Below are positions 1-6,974 of a stretch of 8,720 nucleotides of DNA, in pieces. This stretch comes from an uncultured Mucilaginibacter sp. Its GTDB lineage: Bacteria > Bacteroidota > Bacteroidia > Sphingobacteriales > Sphingobacteriaceae. The stretch's first letter is position 1, and each line of letters begins with the position of its first letter. The notes under the pieces were generated by a model. The model did no database searches. It was not told the origin of the DNA and worked only from the letters and a program-made list of their open reading frames with translations. The stretch is taken from assembly GCA_946479225.1 (NCBI GenBank), contig CAMLFI010000087.1, positions 1 to 8,720 on the forward strand. The letters are read 5' to 3'. Position numbers and translations under genes: made by a program.

Positions 1-572
1 CGGCAGAAAAAGGTTTAAACACTGTTGTTGAGTTGGGTGAAGCCGCTTTTTACGGCCCTAAGCTTGATTTTATGGTGAAGGATGCCATCGGTCGTAAATG
101 GCAATTGGGTACCATACAGGTAGATTATAACCTGCCTGAGCGCTTCGAACTGGAGTACACAGGCAGCGATAATCAGAAGCATCGCCCGGTTATGATCCAC
201 CGTGCGCCGTTTGGCTCAATGGAGCGCTTTGTTGCCGTGTTAATTGAGCATTGCGCAGGTAATTTCCCGCTGTGGTTATCGCCTGAACAGTTTATTATAT
301 TGCCTATCTCAGAAAAGTATGAAGATTATGCAAAAAAACTTTCAGATGAGTTAAAAGATTCCGATATTTGCGGGCTAATTGACTTCAGGGACGAGAAGAT
401 AGGGCGTAAGATACGCGATGCTGAAGTTAAAAAGATCCCATATATGCTGATAGTTGGCGAAAAAGAGACTGAACAAAATGAGGTTTCTGTTCGCAGACAT
501 GGACAAGGGGATCTGGGTAGCATGAGTATTGAAGATTTAAAAAAACAAATAATAAAAGAAATAACCGTATAA
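1..572 (+). CDS. thrS: Threonyl-tRNA synthetase, C-terminal part (5' end outside window)
   Basis: Class II aminoacyl-tRNA synthetase that charges tRNA-Thr in the cytoplasm. Only the last ~190 codons are present; the open frame is already running at base 3, so the gene is cut by the window edge and not truncated biologically. The end of the catalytic domain is recognisable by [25 protein letters not shown] and the motif 3 stretch [11 protein letters not shown]. The histidine of VMIH (codon at 198-200) matches the third zinc ligand of ThrRS (His511 in E. coli). The anticodon-binding domain follows from about base 285 (EQFIILPI..., [22 protein letters not shown]) to the stop. Residues and order match the family to the C terminus. 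It is the first gene of the usual thrS-infC-rpmI-rplT cluster and ends one base before infC, so the two are probably co-transcribed and translationally linked. Identity is essentially certain. Confidence 0.97.
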   Translation, partial: AEKGLNTVVELGEAAFYGPKLDFMVKDAIGRKWQLGTIQVDYNLPERFELEYTGSDNQKHRPVMIHRAPFGSMERFVAVLIEHCAGNFPLWLSPEQFIILPISEKYEDYAKKLSDELKDSDICGLIDFRDEKIGRKIRDAEVKKIPYMLIVGEKETEQNEVSVRRHGQGDLGSMSIEDLKKQIIKEITV

Positions 573-573
573 C

Positions 574-1140
574 TTGGCATTAAACAAACCATTCAACAGA
601 GGACCAAGGCTTCCTTTCAAGAAGAAAGAAGCTGAACACAACATTAATCAATTCATCAGAGCTGCCGAAGTTCGTTTGGTAGGCGATAATGTAGAAACGG
701 GTGTTTATGCGTTAAAAGACGCTTTAGCGATAGCTGAAGAGCAAGAGTTGGATCTGGTTGAGATATCGCCTAACGCTGTTCCGCCGGTTTGTAAAGTAAC
801 TGACTATAACAAGTTTATTTACGAGCAGAAGAAGAAGCTTAAAGAGATAAAGAGCAACGCCAAACAAACGGTTATTAAAGAAATTCGCTTCGGACCGAAT
901 ACTGATGACCATGACTTTGATTTTAAATTAAAGCATGCCACCAAGTTTTTAGAAGCAGGCGAGAAGGTGAGGGCCTACGTACACTTTAAAGGGCGTGCAA
1001 TTGTATATAAAGAACAGGGCGAGATATTGCTGCTGCGTTTTGCACAGGCGTTAGAAGAAGTAGGTAAAGTAGAGCAATTGCCAAAGCTGGAAGGGAAGCG
1101 GATGTTTTTAACCGTTGCTCCTAAAGTGGGTAAAAAATAG
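574..1140 (+). CDS. infC: Translation initiation factor IF-3
   Basis: IF3 binds the 30S subunit, keeps it apart from 50S and proofreads the start codon and initiator tRNA. The 188-residue product has both domains: the N-terminal domain with the typical [16 protein letters not shown] opening and [19 protein letters not shown] (about residues 25-80), a lysine-rich linker, and the C-terminal domain with [38 protein letters not shown] and the end [13 protein letters not shown]. The start is TTG at 574, the only reasonable start in frame: the preceding in-frame codons lie inside the thrS stop region, and the protein begins [12 protein letters not shown] as IF3 proteins of this phylum do. A non-AUG start fits the known autoregulation of infC (AUU in E. 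coli), since IF3 discriminates against rare starts; whether that happens here is inference. Only one base separates it from thrS and there is no Shine-Dalgarno sequence. Confidence 0.97.
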   Translation: MALNKPFNRGPRLPFKKKEAEHNINQFIRAAEVRLVGDNVETGVYALKDALAIAEEQELDLVEISPNAVPPVCKVTDYNKFIYEQKKKLKEIKSNAKQTVIKEIRFGPNTDDHDFDFKLKHATKFLEAGEKVRAYVHFKGRAIVYKEQGEILLLRFAQALEEVGKVEQLPKLEGKRMFLTVAPKVGKK

Positions 1141-1180
1141 ATGTGCAGATTTCAGATGTGCGGATGTGCAGATGAATTTG
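1139..1180 (+). repeat. Direct repeat copy 1 in the rpmI leader
   Basis: This 42-bp copy begins AGATGTGCAGATTTCAGATG and ends GCAGATGAATTTG. It matches 1197-1238 at 40 of 42 positions, at a period of 58 bp. Internally it is built from a shorter GATGTGC(A/G) word. It starts inside the infC stop codon. Its bases 1156-1173 are complementary to 1284-1301 with 17 Watson-Crick pairs and one G-U pair, so in RNA a long stem could form that encloses the second copy. Confidence 0.85.
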
Positions 1181-1196
1181 TTGAGTAAAAATTAAA

Positions 1197-1238
1197 AGAT
1201 GTGCAGATTTCAGATGTGCTGATGCGCAGATGAATTTG
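1197..1238 (+). repeat. Direct repeat copy 2 in the rpmI leader
   Basis: Second copy of the 42-bp repeat, differing from copy 1 at two positions (T for G, C for T). It can also pair with the downstream inverted segment near 1284-1301, but with two mismatches, so the two copies are alternative partners for the same 3' strand, copy 1 being the better one. The function is unknown. Because the word GATGTGCAGAT is so internally repetitive, slippage could have produced the copies. Confidence 0.85.
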
Positions 1239-1269
1239 CCTTAAAAAGCAAACCCGCGGAGGTAAAGAT

Positions 1270-1301
1270 TTGCACATTTGCATATCTGCACATTCGCACA
1301 T
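1270..1301 (+). repeat. Inverted partner of the leader repeats, just before rpmI
   Basis: This segment reads TGCACATTTGCATATCTGCA followed by CATTCGCACAT and is the reverse complement of the GATGTGCGGATGTGCAGAT part of the upstream repeats. It ends 13 bases before the rpmI ATG, so the stem it forms with 1156-1173 would lie directly ahead of the rpmI start region. It may be an attenuator-like or ribosomal-protein-responsive leader, or simply one half of a dispersed palindromic repeat; the sequence alone does not decide. Confidence 0.7.
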
Positions 1302-1314
1302 ATAAATAAATAAC

Positions 1315-1515
1315 ATGCCAAAAATGAAAACCAATTCCAGTGCTAAAAAGCGTTTTAAGCTTACTGGAACCGGTAAAATTGCAAGAAAGAGCGCTTTCAA
1401 AAGCCACATCTTAACCAAGATGAGCACTAAACGTAAGCGTAATCTTACCCGCAGCACTTTAGTATCTGATGCTGATATGGGTAACGTTAAGCGTATGCTT
1501 GCAATCGGAAAGTAA
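1315..1515 (+). CDS. rpmI: 50S ribosomal protein L35
   Basis: L35 is a small basic protein of the large ribosomal subunit. The 66-residue product has the family opening [20 protein letters not shown], the middle [13 protein letters not shown] and the end RKRNL...[16 protein letters not shown]. Length is normal for the family (about 64-66). The ATG at 1315 is preceded by an A/T-rich stretch (ATAAATAAATAAC) with no Shine-Dalgarno sequence. It lies between infC and rplT as in most bacteria, but here it is 174 bp from infC, with repeats in between, which suggests its own layer of control over L35-L20 expression. Confidence 0.97.
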   Translation: MPKMKTNSSAKKRFKLTGTGKIARKSAFKSHILTKMSTKRKRNLTRSTLVSDADMGNVKRMLAIGK

Positions 1516-1589
1516 TTAACAAATTAATTAACCAGGTATTAGAGTATTAAAGTCCGTAAAACGGCACTCACTACCAAAAACAACAAAAA

Positions 1590-1934
1590 ATGCCACGTTC
1601 AGTTAACGCCGTAGCGTCGAGAAGACGCAGGAAAAGGATCATGAACCTCGCCAAAGGTTATTGGGGTTCACGCAGCAAGGTTTATACCGTTGCTAAAAAC
1701 ACAGTAGAAAAAGGCTTACAATACGCTTACCGCGACCGTAAGACCAAAAAACGCGAATTCCGCGCTCTTTGGATCCAACGTATCAACGCAGGTGCACGTC
1801 AGTACGGTATTTCTTATTCCGTTTTAATGGGTAAATTAAACGCTAAAAGCATTGGCTTAAACCGTAAGGTATTAGCTGATTTAGCTATGAACAACCCTGA
1901 CGCTTTTAAAGCAGTTGTTGACGCAGTAAAATAA
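1590..1934 (+). CDS. rplT: 50S ribosomal protein L20
   Basis: L20 is an early-assembly protein that binds 23S rRNA, and in several bacteria it represses its own operon by binding the leader mRNA. The 114-residue product shows the basic N-terminal tail ([18 protein letters not shown]), [17 protein letters not shown] and the globular C-terminal half with [18 protein letters not shown] and [17 protein letters not shown]. Length is normal. It is 74 bp downstream of rpmI; the gap is A/T-rich with a small CCGT-AAA-ACGG hairpin (1554-1564), possibly part of a leader. An intrinsic terminator follows 42 bp after the stop, so it is the last gene of the operon; pheS/pheT do not follow as they do in Enterobacteria. 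Confidence 0.97.
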   Translation: MPRSVNAVASRRRRKRIMNLAKGYWGSRSKVYTVAKNTVEKGLQYAYRDRKTKKREFRALWIQRINAGARQYGISYSVLMGKLNAKSIGLNRKVLADLAMNNPDAFKAVVDAVK

Positions 1935-1942
1935 CATTATAA

Positions 1943-1975
1943 GATTTCACTGATTCGTTGGTGATTTCACAGATT
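1943..1975. repeat. Short direct repeat between rplT and its terminator
   Basis: GATTTCACTGATT (1943-1955) and GATTTCACAGATT (1963-1975) match at 12 of 13 positions with a 20-bp period. They sit in the 3' untranslated part of the rplT transcript. No function is evident. Confidence 0.6.
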
Positions 1976-2008
1976 AAAGGCCTTCCGAAGATTCGGGAGG
2001 CCTTTTTT
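1976..2008 (+). terminator. Intrinsic terminator of the thrS-infC-rpmI-rplT operon
   Basis: AAAGGCCTTCCG (1976-1987) pairs with CGGGAGGCCTTT (1994-2005), 12 bp with one G-U pair and a six-base loop, and is followed by a T run to 2008. The T run makes it a + strand terminator. On the - strand the stem is followed only by TTTAATC, so it would serve the convergent lipoprotein gene only weakly. Confidence 0.9.
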
Positions 2009-2040
2009 GCGTTATGGTTTTTTCTGAACTAACCTAAGGT

Positions 2041-2060
2041 TGGCGCAAGAATGCAGCGTT
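2041..2060 (+). repeat. Isolated copy of the TGGCGCAAG repeat
   Basis: TGGCGCAAGAATGCAGCGTT. Its first 18 bases are the exact reverse complement of 4001-4018, and it matches 3878-3897 in direct orientation at 17 of 20 positions. It stands downstream of the lipoprotein gene, so the lipoprotein-acyltransferase pair is bracketed by copies. A small palindrome AACCTAAGGTT (2031-2041) abuts it. Confidence 0.85.
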
Positions 2061-2099
2061 GGGCGAGTTGATTAGGGACGTCTTATGTTTTGTGATGAA

Positions 2100-2537
2100 T
2101 TACAGACTGTCTCTTTTATACTCCTCTATCATATTCCTTACGTCCGGTATGTTTTCCACTTGAGTTTTTAATCCTTGAATTAAATTGACGGGCAATATAA
2201 TTTTTAAATCTATTCCATTTTTATCGGTTATCATGAAAGATCTTGGTTGACCAAAGTGAGCGTTTTTTCTTTCTACAACTTTCTGATTGTAGAATTTTTT
2301 TAAAGCAGTAAGATAGGCTATTGTATCATTGTCGGCAGTTAGGGGAGTAGCCGTACTATCAAGTGTAATTTTGCCGCTCGGATCGTCGTAATTATCTTGG
2401 TATAAGAAAAGAGTGTATTTTTTACCACCTGCATCACTGGCAATGGGCTTAGAATTTGAATCGTCGGTATTACGGTTTGAACAACTTTGAATAGAGGTGG
2501 CAATCAACAGTGCGAGGATAAGTGTTTTAATATTCAT
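2100..2537 (-). CDS. Small predicted lipoprotein of unknown function
   Basis: The frame is open from 2654, but I start it at ATG 2537 because this gives a clean lipoprotein signal: MNIKTLILALLIATSIQS followed by the lipid-bearing cysteine (residue 19 of 145). The longer reading would translate a palindrome and lack a signal. The mature part begins SNRNTDDSNSKP, a hydrophilic and acidic linker such as exported Bacteroidota lipoproteins often have. It continues with a small mixed alpha/beta domain (KKYTLFLYQDNYDDPSGKI, an AYLTALKKFYNQKVVERKNA helix, RSFMITDKNGIDLKIILP) and ends in a charged helix. I do not recognise the family. It should be anchored in the outer or inner membrane, facing the periplasm or surface. 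It has its own likely promoter (CAAATATA on the + strand at 2559-2566) and is convergent with rplT. Confidence 0.75.
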   Translation of the reverse strand: MNIKTLILALLIATSIQSCSNRNTDDSNSKPIASDAGGKKYTLFLYQDNYDDPSGKITLDSTATPLTADNDTIAYLTALKKFYNQKVVERKNAHFGQPRSFMITDKNGIDLKIILPVNLIQGLKTQVENIPDVRNMIEEYKRDSL

Positions 2538-2558
2538 ATTGATAAAATTTAGATAAGG

Positions 2559-2566
2559 CAAATATA
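2559..2566 (-). promoter_or_regulatory. Probable -7 element of the lipoprotein gene promoter
   Basis: Read on the - strand this is TATATTTG, a full match to the Bacteroidota -7 consensus TAnnTTTG, 21 bp before the chosen ATG. No good TTTG lies at the usual distance upstream, so only half of the promoter is supported. Its place supports the start at 2537 over the longer reading. Confidence 0.45.
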
Positions 2567-2623
2567 ATAAATCGATAAACAAAAGGAACTTAGTGCCTTG
2601 TGCACCATATGTTAATACAGGCG

Positions 2624-2645
2624 TTGTTGGTGTTATCACCAACAA
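2624..2645. repeat. 9-bp perfect palindrome after the acyltransferase gene
   Basis: TTGTTGGTG (2624-2632) and CACCAACAA (2637-2645) form a perfect 9-bp stem with a TTAT loop, 20 bp beyond the acyltransferase stop on the - strand. There is no T run after it on either strand, so it is not a classic intrinsic terminator; it could be an mRNA 3'-end hairpin or a dispersed palindromic repeat. Confidence 0.6.
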
Positions 2646-2665
2646 GCGCGACAACTGCGCACCTA

Positions 2666-3808
2666 TTAAATTATCTTTTTTAAACCCGGCACATTAACCA
2701 AAAGTTTCGCCAGTAAAAAAGTGCCAATTACAGCCAACGGTGCAACTATCAGAAACTTTAGTCCCGGTTCTATTGCCAGGTTATGCAGGGCTACGCTTAA
2801 TACAATAAGCACCAAGGGATGGAATATATACATGGCGAATGTTGTACGTGAAATGCTTGTCACCCATGCACCGGGACTGTTCAGGCGTGATCGGCCGATT
2901 ATAAGCAATGCAGCAGCAATGCTGAAACCGGTAAACTGCTCCCAAAGTGCATACCATAACGATGGCCAGTGACCGCCTATGGTGAATTCGCTTTGGGGAA
3001 AATTAAGCAATTGTTGTGCAACAAAAAACAAGGGAAACCCGATGGCGACCAGGTAAATGGCCGTTCGTCGCATTTGCTTACCGGTTTTTAACTCCATTTT
3101 TTCGAGCCATTTGCTGCGCGAGGCTATAAGGCCCAATATAAATAGGACAATATATTGCGGAAAATGCCCCAGTTGAAATCCTAACGGCTCAAGCACCCAA
3201 CCTACGGGAAAAAACACGCGTACAACATAACTTACAAGGCCAATAACTCCTGCAAAAAGCAATATCCGTGTTGATGTAGGCGCAGGCAAATTGAATTCAT
3301 ATTTCTTAGCTATCAGCCTGAAAAGCACATACAACAGCGTGAATATAAGCAAGGCTGCAACAAACCAAAGCACGCCAAAGCTGATCCAGCTATCAAACCC
3401 GCCCAGATATTGGAGATAAGTTATTTTTGGATGGGTGCCGGTATAGTTATAGGGAATAAAGCTTAAAAAGGGCGATAAAATAAAAGAATAAAAAAGTAGC
3501 GGCAGGCCCAATCTCACCAACCTGTCGGTGATAAATTTTACCGGCCCCTTTTTGTCGTATGACGAAGGGATAAAAAGAGCAGACAGGAAGAAAAAAAATC
3601 CCATAAAAAAACTCTGGTTAACGGCTACAAGCGTTGTCAGAGCGAGACTGACCCCAAGAAGCGTGGTCTTTTCAGAATAATACCAACCGCCGGGAGCGCC
3701 GTAGGTAACCGCTGTATGGTGCACAATAACCAAAATGGTAAGGACCACTTTTAGATAGTCAATATAGGCTATCTTGGATTTGCTTGTGGGAATAGTAGGT
3801 TCGGGCAT
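2666..3808 (-). CDS. Acyltransferase family 3 membrane protein (OpgC/OafA-like)
   Basis: Integral membrane protein of the acyltransferase-3 family, which moves acyl groups (acetyl, succinyl and others) onto sugars of polysaccharides, glucans, lipids or antibiotics. The 380-residue product has about ten hydrophobic helices. Family marks are IDYLKVVLTILVIVHHTAV (residues 16-34) with the likely catalytic histidine pair at 30-31, the following helix FFMGFFFFLSALFIPSSYDKKG, DRLVRLGLPLLFY (95-107), and the last conserved patch TFAMYIFHPLVL near 343-354. The general look is closest to glucan-modifying OpgC-type proteins, but the acceptor cannot be read from sequence. The frame is open back to 3874; I choose ATG 3808 because the extra 22 residues are not family-like and a promoter maps at 3837-3867. 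It shares strand with the lipoprotein gene, with a 128-bp gap and separate promoter signals. Confidence 0.9.
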   Translation of the reverse strand: MPEPTIPTSKSKIAYIDYLKVVLTILVIVHHTAVTYGAPGGWYYSEKTTLLGVSLALTTLVAVNQSFFMGFFFFLSALFIPSSYDKKGPVKFITDRLVRLGLPLLFYSFILSPFLSFIPYNYTGTHPKITYLQYLGGFDSWISFGVLWFVAALLIFTLLYVLFRLIAKKYEFNLPAPTSTRILLFAGVIGLVSYVVRVFFPVGWVLEPLGFQLGHFPQYIVLFILGLIASRSKWLEKMELKTGKQMRRTAIYLVAIGFPLFFVAQQLLNFPQSEFTIGGHWPSLWYALWEQFTGFSIAAALLIIGRSRLNSPGAWVTSISRTTFAMYIFHPLVLIVLSVALHNLAIEPGLKFLIVAPLAVIGTFLLAKLLVNVPGLKKII

Positions 3809-3836
3809 ATGTATAGGCAGGTGATCAAGTGGTTTA

Positions 3837-3867
3837 CTAAAATAGATATTTAACCGGTAGTTACAAA
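3837..3867 (-). promoter_or_regulatory. Promoter of the acyltransferase gene
   Basis: On the - strand: TTTG (3867-3864), a 19-bp spacer, then TATTTTAG (3844-3837), which matches TAnnTTTG at five of six fixed positions. Transcription would begin near 3830, about 22 bases ahead of ATG 3808, and rules against the start at 3874, which would lie upstream of the promoter. Confidence 0.65.
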
Positions 3868-3875
3868 CCCCCATT

Positions 3876-4020
3876 GCTGGCGCAAGGATTCGGCGTTAGA
3901 AAGAGCGTGGCGTTCTTGTGCCTTTGCACTGTTTAGCTTAGTAATGCTCAAATTAATAACTAGGTTATAAATGGCACAAGAACTTAACCCGCGAGGCCTG
4001 CGCTGCATTCTTGCGCCAGC
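3876..4020. repeat. 145-bp imperfect palindromic element between acyltransferase and NACHT genes
   Basis: Outer arms GCTGGCGCAAG (3876-3886) and CTTGCGCCAGC (4010-4020) are perfect 11-bp inverted repeats, weakly extended inward for another ten bases; CCCC and GGGG just outside continue the symmetry. Inner arms GTTCTTGTGCC (3912-3922) and GGCACAAGAAC (3973-3983) are again perfect for 11 bp. The 50-bp centre is A/T-rich. Each half thus carries one TGGCGCAAG word and one TTCTTGTGCC word. No transposase, and no target duplication visible at the edges. As RNA it would make a long two-tier hairpin 24 bases after the NACHT stop codon, so it could end or protect that mRNA. It may be a MITE-like or BIME-like dispersed repeat. 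Confidence 0.75.
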
Positions 4021-4043
4021 GGGGAAATATTGAATATAGACAA

Positions 4044-6974
4044 TCAATTTAAGCCGAGCCATTTTTCATCTAGCTGACTTAATAATATTCTTGAATTAGA
4101 CCTACCAGTTAAAATGAAATTTTCAGGCCACATATCTTGTGGCACGGAATTGTTAATTTGTAAACTTAATACATATTTTTTTTTGAAATACTCCGTTTTG
4201 AAATTGTCGTAATCTGCTGCTATTTGACCTCTCGATAAATTAACATTATAAAAAATTGATTTCAACCTAAAATAGTCTTTTAGCAATTCATAGATAACAA
4301 TTGAAAATAACCATAAAAAAATTGCTCCGATTAATATTGCGACACCTATCCCAATAAAAGGTGGGACGTTTTCGATGTAATGCGTTAAAGCTATAACTAA
4401 TAAACCAATCACTATCTGAAAGGATATGGTGTAAATCATTCTTTTATTTAAAAAATATTTTCTTAAAAATTCCCGATCAATTGTTAAGAGGATATAAATA
4501 TCTAAGAAAGGAAATAATATAAACGCAATCATTATATGGTGCCATGAAATTGATGGGTCTCTGTTTGAATTAAGAATAAATTTTAAGTACATAGGTAAGC
4601 TCAATGCCGATATAGAAACCATTAATCTTGAAAGCTGTCTCATGCTAAACAGACTTTTTGAAGAATGGACGGAAATAAATTCGCTAGCATAATATAAAGC
4701 TACAATGATAGCAAGGCTAGGATTAAGCACAATAGCTATTGTGGAGAACGTCATAAAAATTATCGAGTCATAATATCTAATTAGTGTCAATTTTCTAATT
4801 GTTTTAAATGGCTCCGAAAGTGATAGTAGAAAAAGCAGTTCTGCTTTTTCATGGACAAGCTCGAAAATGCCTTTTTTAAAAACGAATCGTACTATTCGAT
4901 CCTCAAATGTTTTGCTAATAGATGATAAAAATTTACAAGATTGCACAGCAGTTTGTTCTATCCACCAGTTATTGGTTGCAAAACATCGAAATAAAGCTTC
5001 ATGCATTTCTCTCTGTTCAAGAATGCCAGTAGCTTCTACCGCTATCTTTGTTAAAAGCGGGTGACGTTGATGTTCATAATTATTTATTATTTCTTTGATT
5101 AAGTTACTTAAATCATCCTTAAAAGAAATTAATAAATGTGTTTTTAAACGGTAAGCTTCCACCAAAAACCGCAGACAATGTATTGACCGCTTAAACTGCA
5201 AGATTTCCTTATCCCTTATAAGTTTAATCTCACTCCAGCAAAACTCAGCGATCTCAGTCGCGGTTTCATCTGGAGCAATTTCGCAATATAAAACCATCGA
5301 GTCTCGAAACTTAGAATCGACAGGAATAGAGTTTAAATCTATCATAGATGGGTCTGATAAATATTTTTGAACGATAAAATATTCATTGAATCTTCTATGC
5401 ACAAAACTAAATCTGTTTTCTTCCCCTTTACCAATTCGACCAATTCGACAATAAACGAGTATATCGATAATGCGATCTATATTAACTTCGGAAAACTTTT
5501 CTCTTAATTCATCTAATGGAGCTTCTAAACCAAAACTAATTTTGTTTAGCATATAGGACGCAATCTCAATTGCGTAGTTTTTAACCTGTTCTTGATCCAG
5601 ATCAGCTTTTTTTATAAGATTGTTGGCCGTGGACAATCGACTTTCAATGTAGCTATGATACAGATCGCCTTGTCCTTTCGGTAGTTTATTACCATTATCT
5701 TTTAAGTAAGAATAAATGAGACCAATTGCAAATGGATTACTAGCGATTGGTAGTAAATCCGTACGTCGACTAAAAATTTCCTTAACCGTATCATCATCAA
5801 TTATAATATACTTTCTTAACGCCTGATTAATTTTAAAATGAGTGAATGGACGTAAATTTAATGTGGTAAAAGCTTTAAATTTATCCGTGGGCTTCCTGAA
5901 GTGTCTTGATGCTAATATTCCGCGAGACTCATGAGCGCCGCCCAAGAAACTATATAAGATGTCTGACAGTTTGTCGATAAGCCAAGACGATTCATCCACG
6001 TCTAAAACTGCAGGTATTTCGTCAAAAGAATCAATTATAAAAAAGACATGTCCATTTTCGTAAAGTGTCTTAAAGTATTTATCGATAAAGTTGTCTGCAA
6101 ATATGTCCTTACCTTTTAAAAAACTTAAACAAAAATCATATAAATCCTGCGGTTTTGGAGGATTTTCTTCTGTCCATTTGAAATCAGATGACCATTCTTT
6201 AAGATTTAAATAGATTGGAATTTTCCTTGTCGAAATTACTTCATTGATTAAGTCTCTACAAAGTTTGCGGAGCGCGACGCTTTTACCCGATCCAGGTTCT
6301 CCTAACACCAAAAAAACTTTGCTTTGATAATTGTTTTTTATTGCTTTAATTAAATTGGTGATGTTATTTTTTTTTCCACGGCTGGTATATGTTTCGACCT
6401 CTGCATCTATGCTTGTAAAATGAGCATCGCTCCAATTAGCCTCATTGTCGAAAATATCTATGCGATTTCTTAAATAATTACAAAATGATTTCAATCTAAG
6501 ATTAAAATCCCTTTCAGGAAACAACTCGTTAAACGAATTATCATGCTCCTTCATAACGCTTTTGTCTTGCAAGAAGAAGTTGGCTGCGTGTAGTAAAATC
6601 AGGATTATTAAACTAGTTGTTAGAACGTTGAATTGAAATCTAGTTATTAAAGGAATACCGTATTTGAGTAAAAAATCACTAGTGTTTACGTAAGCAGAAC
6701 TAAAAAACGTGAGATTATTAAAGATAAATACTGCCAGTGGTGAAATTACAACAAGTAAAGATGCTGTTACCCGCCTATAACGAGTTTTCCCAAACTCTTT
6801 AGGCACTAATAACAAATACAGCAGCCAACAAATTGGCAACAGTGTTACTATTATTAAAGCTAAAAAAAGCCATGACCCAATAATACCCATAAAGAATAAG
6901 GAAGTTATTATCGCAAAAAGAACAACAGCAATGAATAAAATGATTGATTTGGGAGTATTTGGTTTGAGTATCAT
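4044..6974 (-). CDS. Membrane NACHT-domain STAND NTPase, candidate antiphage defence protein
   Basis: A 976-residue protein of the NACHT branch of STAND ATPases, signal-sensing switches related to animal NLRs; bacterial members are known in phage defence. Four hydrophobic helices come first (about 11-31, 33-56, 71-90, 113-136). The NACHT domain follows: Walker A GEPGSGKS (225-232), Walker B FFIIDSFDEI (311-320), an ILASR sensor-like motif (353-357), SNPFAIGLI (412-420), and the typical post-NACHT FSFVHRRFNEYF (522-533). About 560-730 is a helical, HEAT-like stretch, a plausible sensor. Five more hydrophobic helices follow (about 737-763, 781-801, 812-831, 846-866, 871-898), then a soluble tail to 976. 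No nuclease, protease or TIR domain is seen, so the membrane segments are the likely effector, perhaps acting by disrupting the membrane; this is inference. The gene is clearly more AT-rich than its neighbours, stands alone, and is flanked by repeat elements, all pointing to transfer. Domain call is firm, biological role less so. Confidence 0.85.
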   Translation of the reverse strand: MILKPNTPKSIILFIAVVLFAIITSLFFMGIIGSWLFLALIIVTLLPICWLLYLLLVPKEFGKTRYRRVTASLLVVISPLAVFIFNNLTFFSSAYVNTSDFLLKYGIPLITRFQFNVLTTSLIILILLHAANFFLQDKSVMKEHDNSFNELFPERDFNLRLKSFCNYLRNRIDIFDNEANWSDAHFTSIDAEVETYTSRGKKNNITNLIKAIKNNYQSKVFLVLGEPGSGKSVALRKLCRDLINEVISTRKIPIYLNLKEWSSDFKWTEENPPKPQDLYDFCLSFLKGKDIFADNFIDKYFKTLYENGHVFFIIDSFDEIPAVLDVDESSWLIDKLSDILYSFLGGAHESRGILASRHFRKPTDKFKAFTTLNLRPFTHFKINQALRKYIIIDDDTVKEIFSRRTDLLPIASNPFAIGLIYSYLKDNGNKLPKGQGDLYHSYIESRLSTANNLIKKADLDQEQVKNYAIEIASYMLNKISFGLEAPLDELREKFSEVNIDRIIDILVYCRIGRIGKGEENRFSFVHRRFNEYFIVQKYLSDPSMIDLNSIPVDSKFRDSMVLYCEIAPDETATEIAEFCWSEIKLIRDKEILQFKRSIHCLRFLVEAYRLKTHLLISFKDDLSNLIKEIINNYEHQRHPLLTKIAVEATGILEQREMHEALFRCFATNNWWIEQTAVQSCKFLSSISKTFEDRIVRFVFKKGIFELVHEKAELLFLLSLSEPFKTIRKLTLIRYYDSIIFMTFSTIAIVLNPSLAIIVALYYASEFISVHSSKSLFSMRQLSRLMVSISALSLPMYLKFILNSNRDPSISWHHIMIAFILFPFLDIYILLTIDREFLRKYFLNKRMIYTISFQIVIGLLVIALTHYIENVPPFIGIGVAILIGAIFLWLFSIVIYELLKDYFRLKSIFYNVNLSRGQIAADYDNFKTEYFKKKYVLSLQINNSVPQDMWPENFILTGRSNSRILLSQLDEKWLGLN

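Noticed and set aside
1152..1457. 101-codon - strand reading frame over the rpmI leader and rpmI
   Set aside because: It comes from the internally repeated leader and the reverse of rpmI; low-complexity product ([13 protein letters not shown]).
2538..2654. N-terminal extension of the lipoprotein
   Set aside because: It would translate the TTGTTGGTG palindrome, lie across the likely promoter and bury the lipoprotein signal inside the chain.
2721..2972. 83-codon + strand reading frame inside the acyltransferase gene
   Set aside because: Shadow of the real - strand gene; no family character.
3809..3874. 22-residue N-terminal extension of the acyltransferase
   Set aside because: The ATG at 3874 lies upstream of the promoter elements at 3837-3867, and the extra residues are unlike the family.
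3876..4020. Insertion sequence
   Set aside because: Inverted arms are present, but there is no transposase frame and no target-site duplication at the edges, so at most it is a non-autonomous element.
3850..4062. 70-codon - strand reading frame between acyltransferase and NACHT genes
   Set aside because: It is a translation of the palindromic element and overlaps both neighbours' ends.
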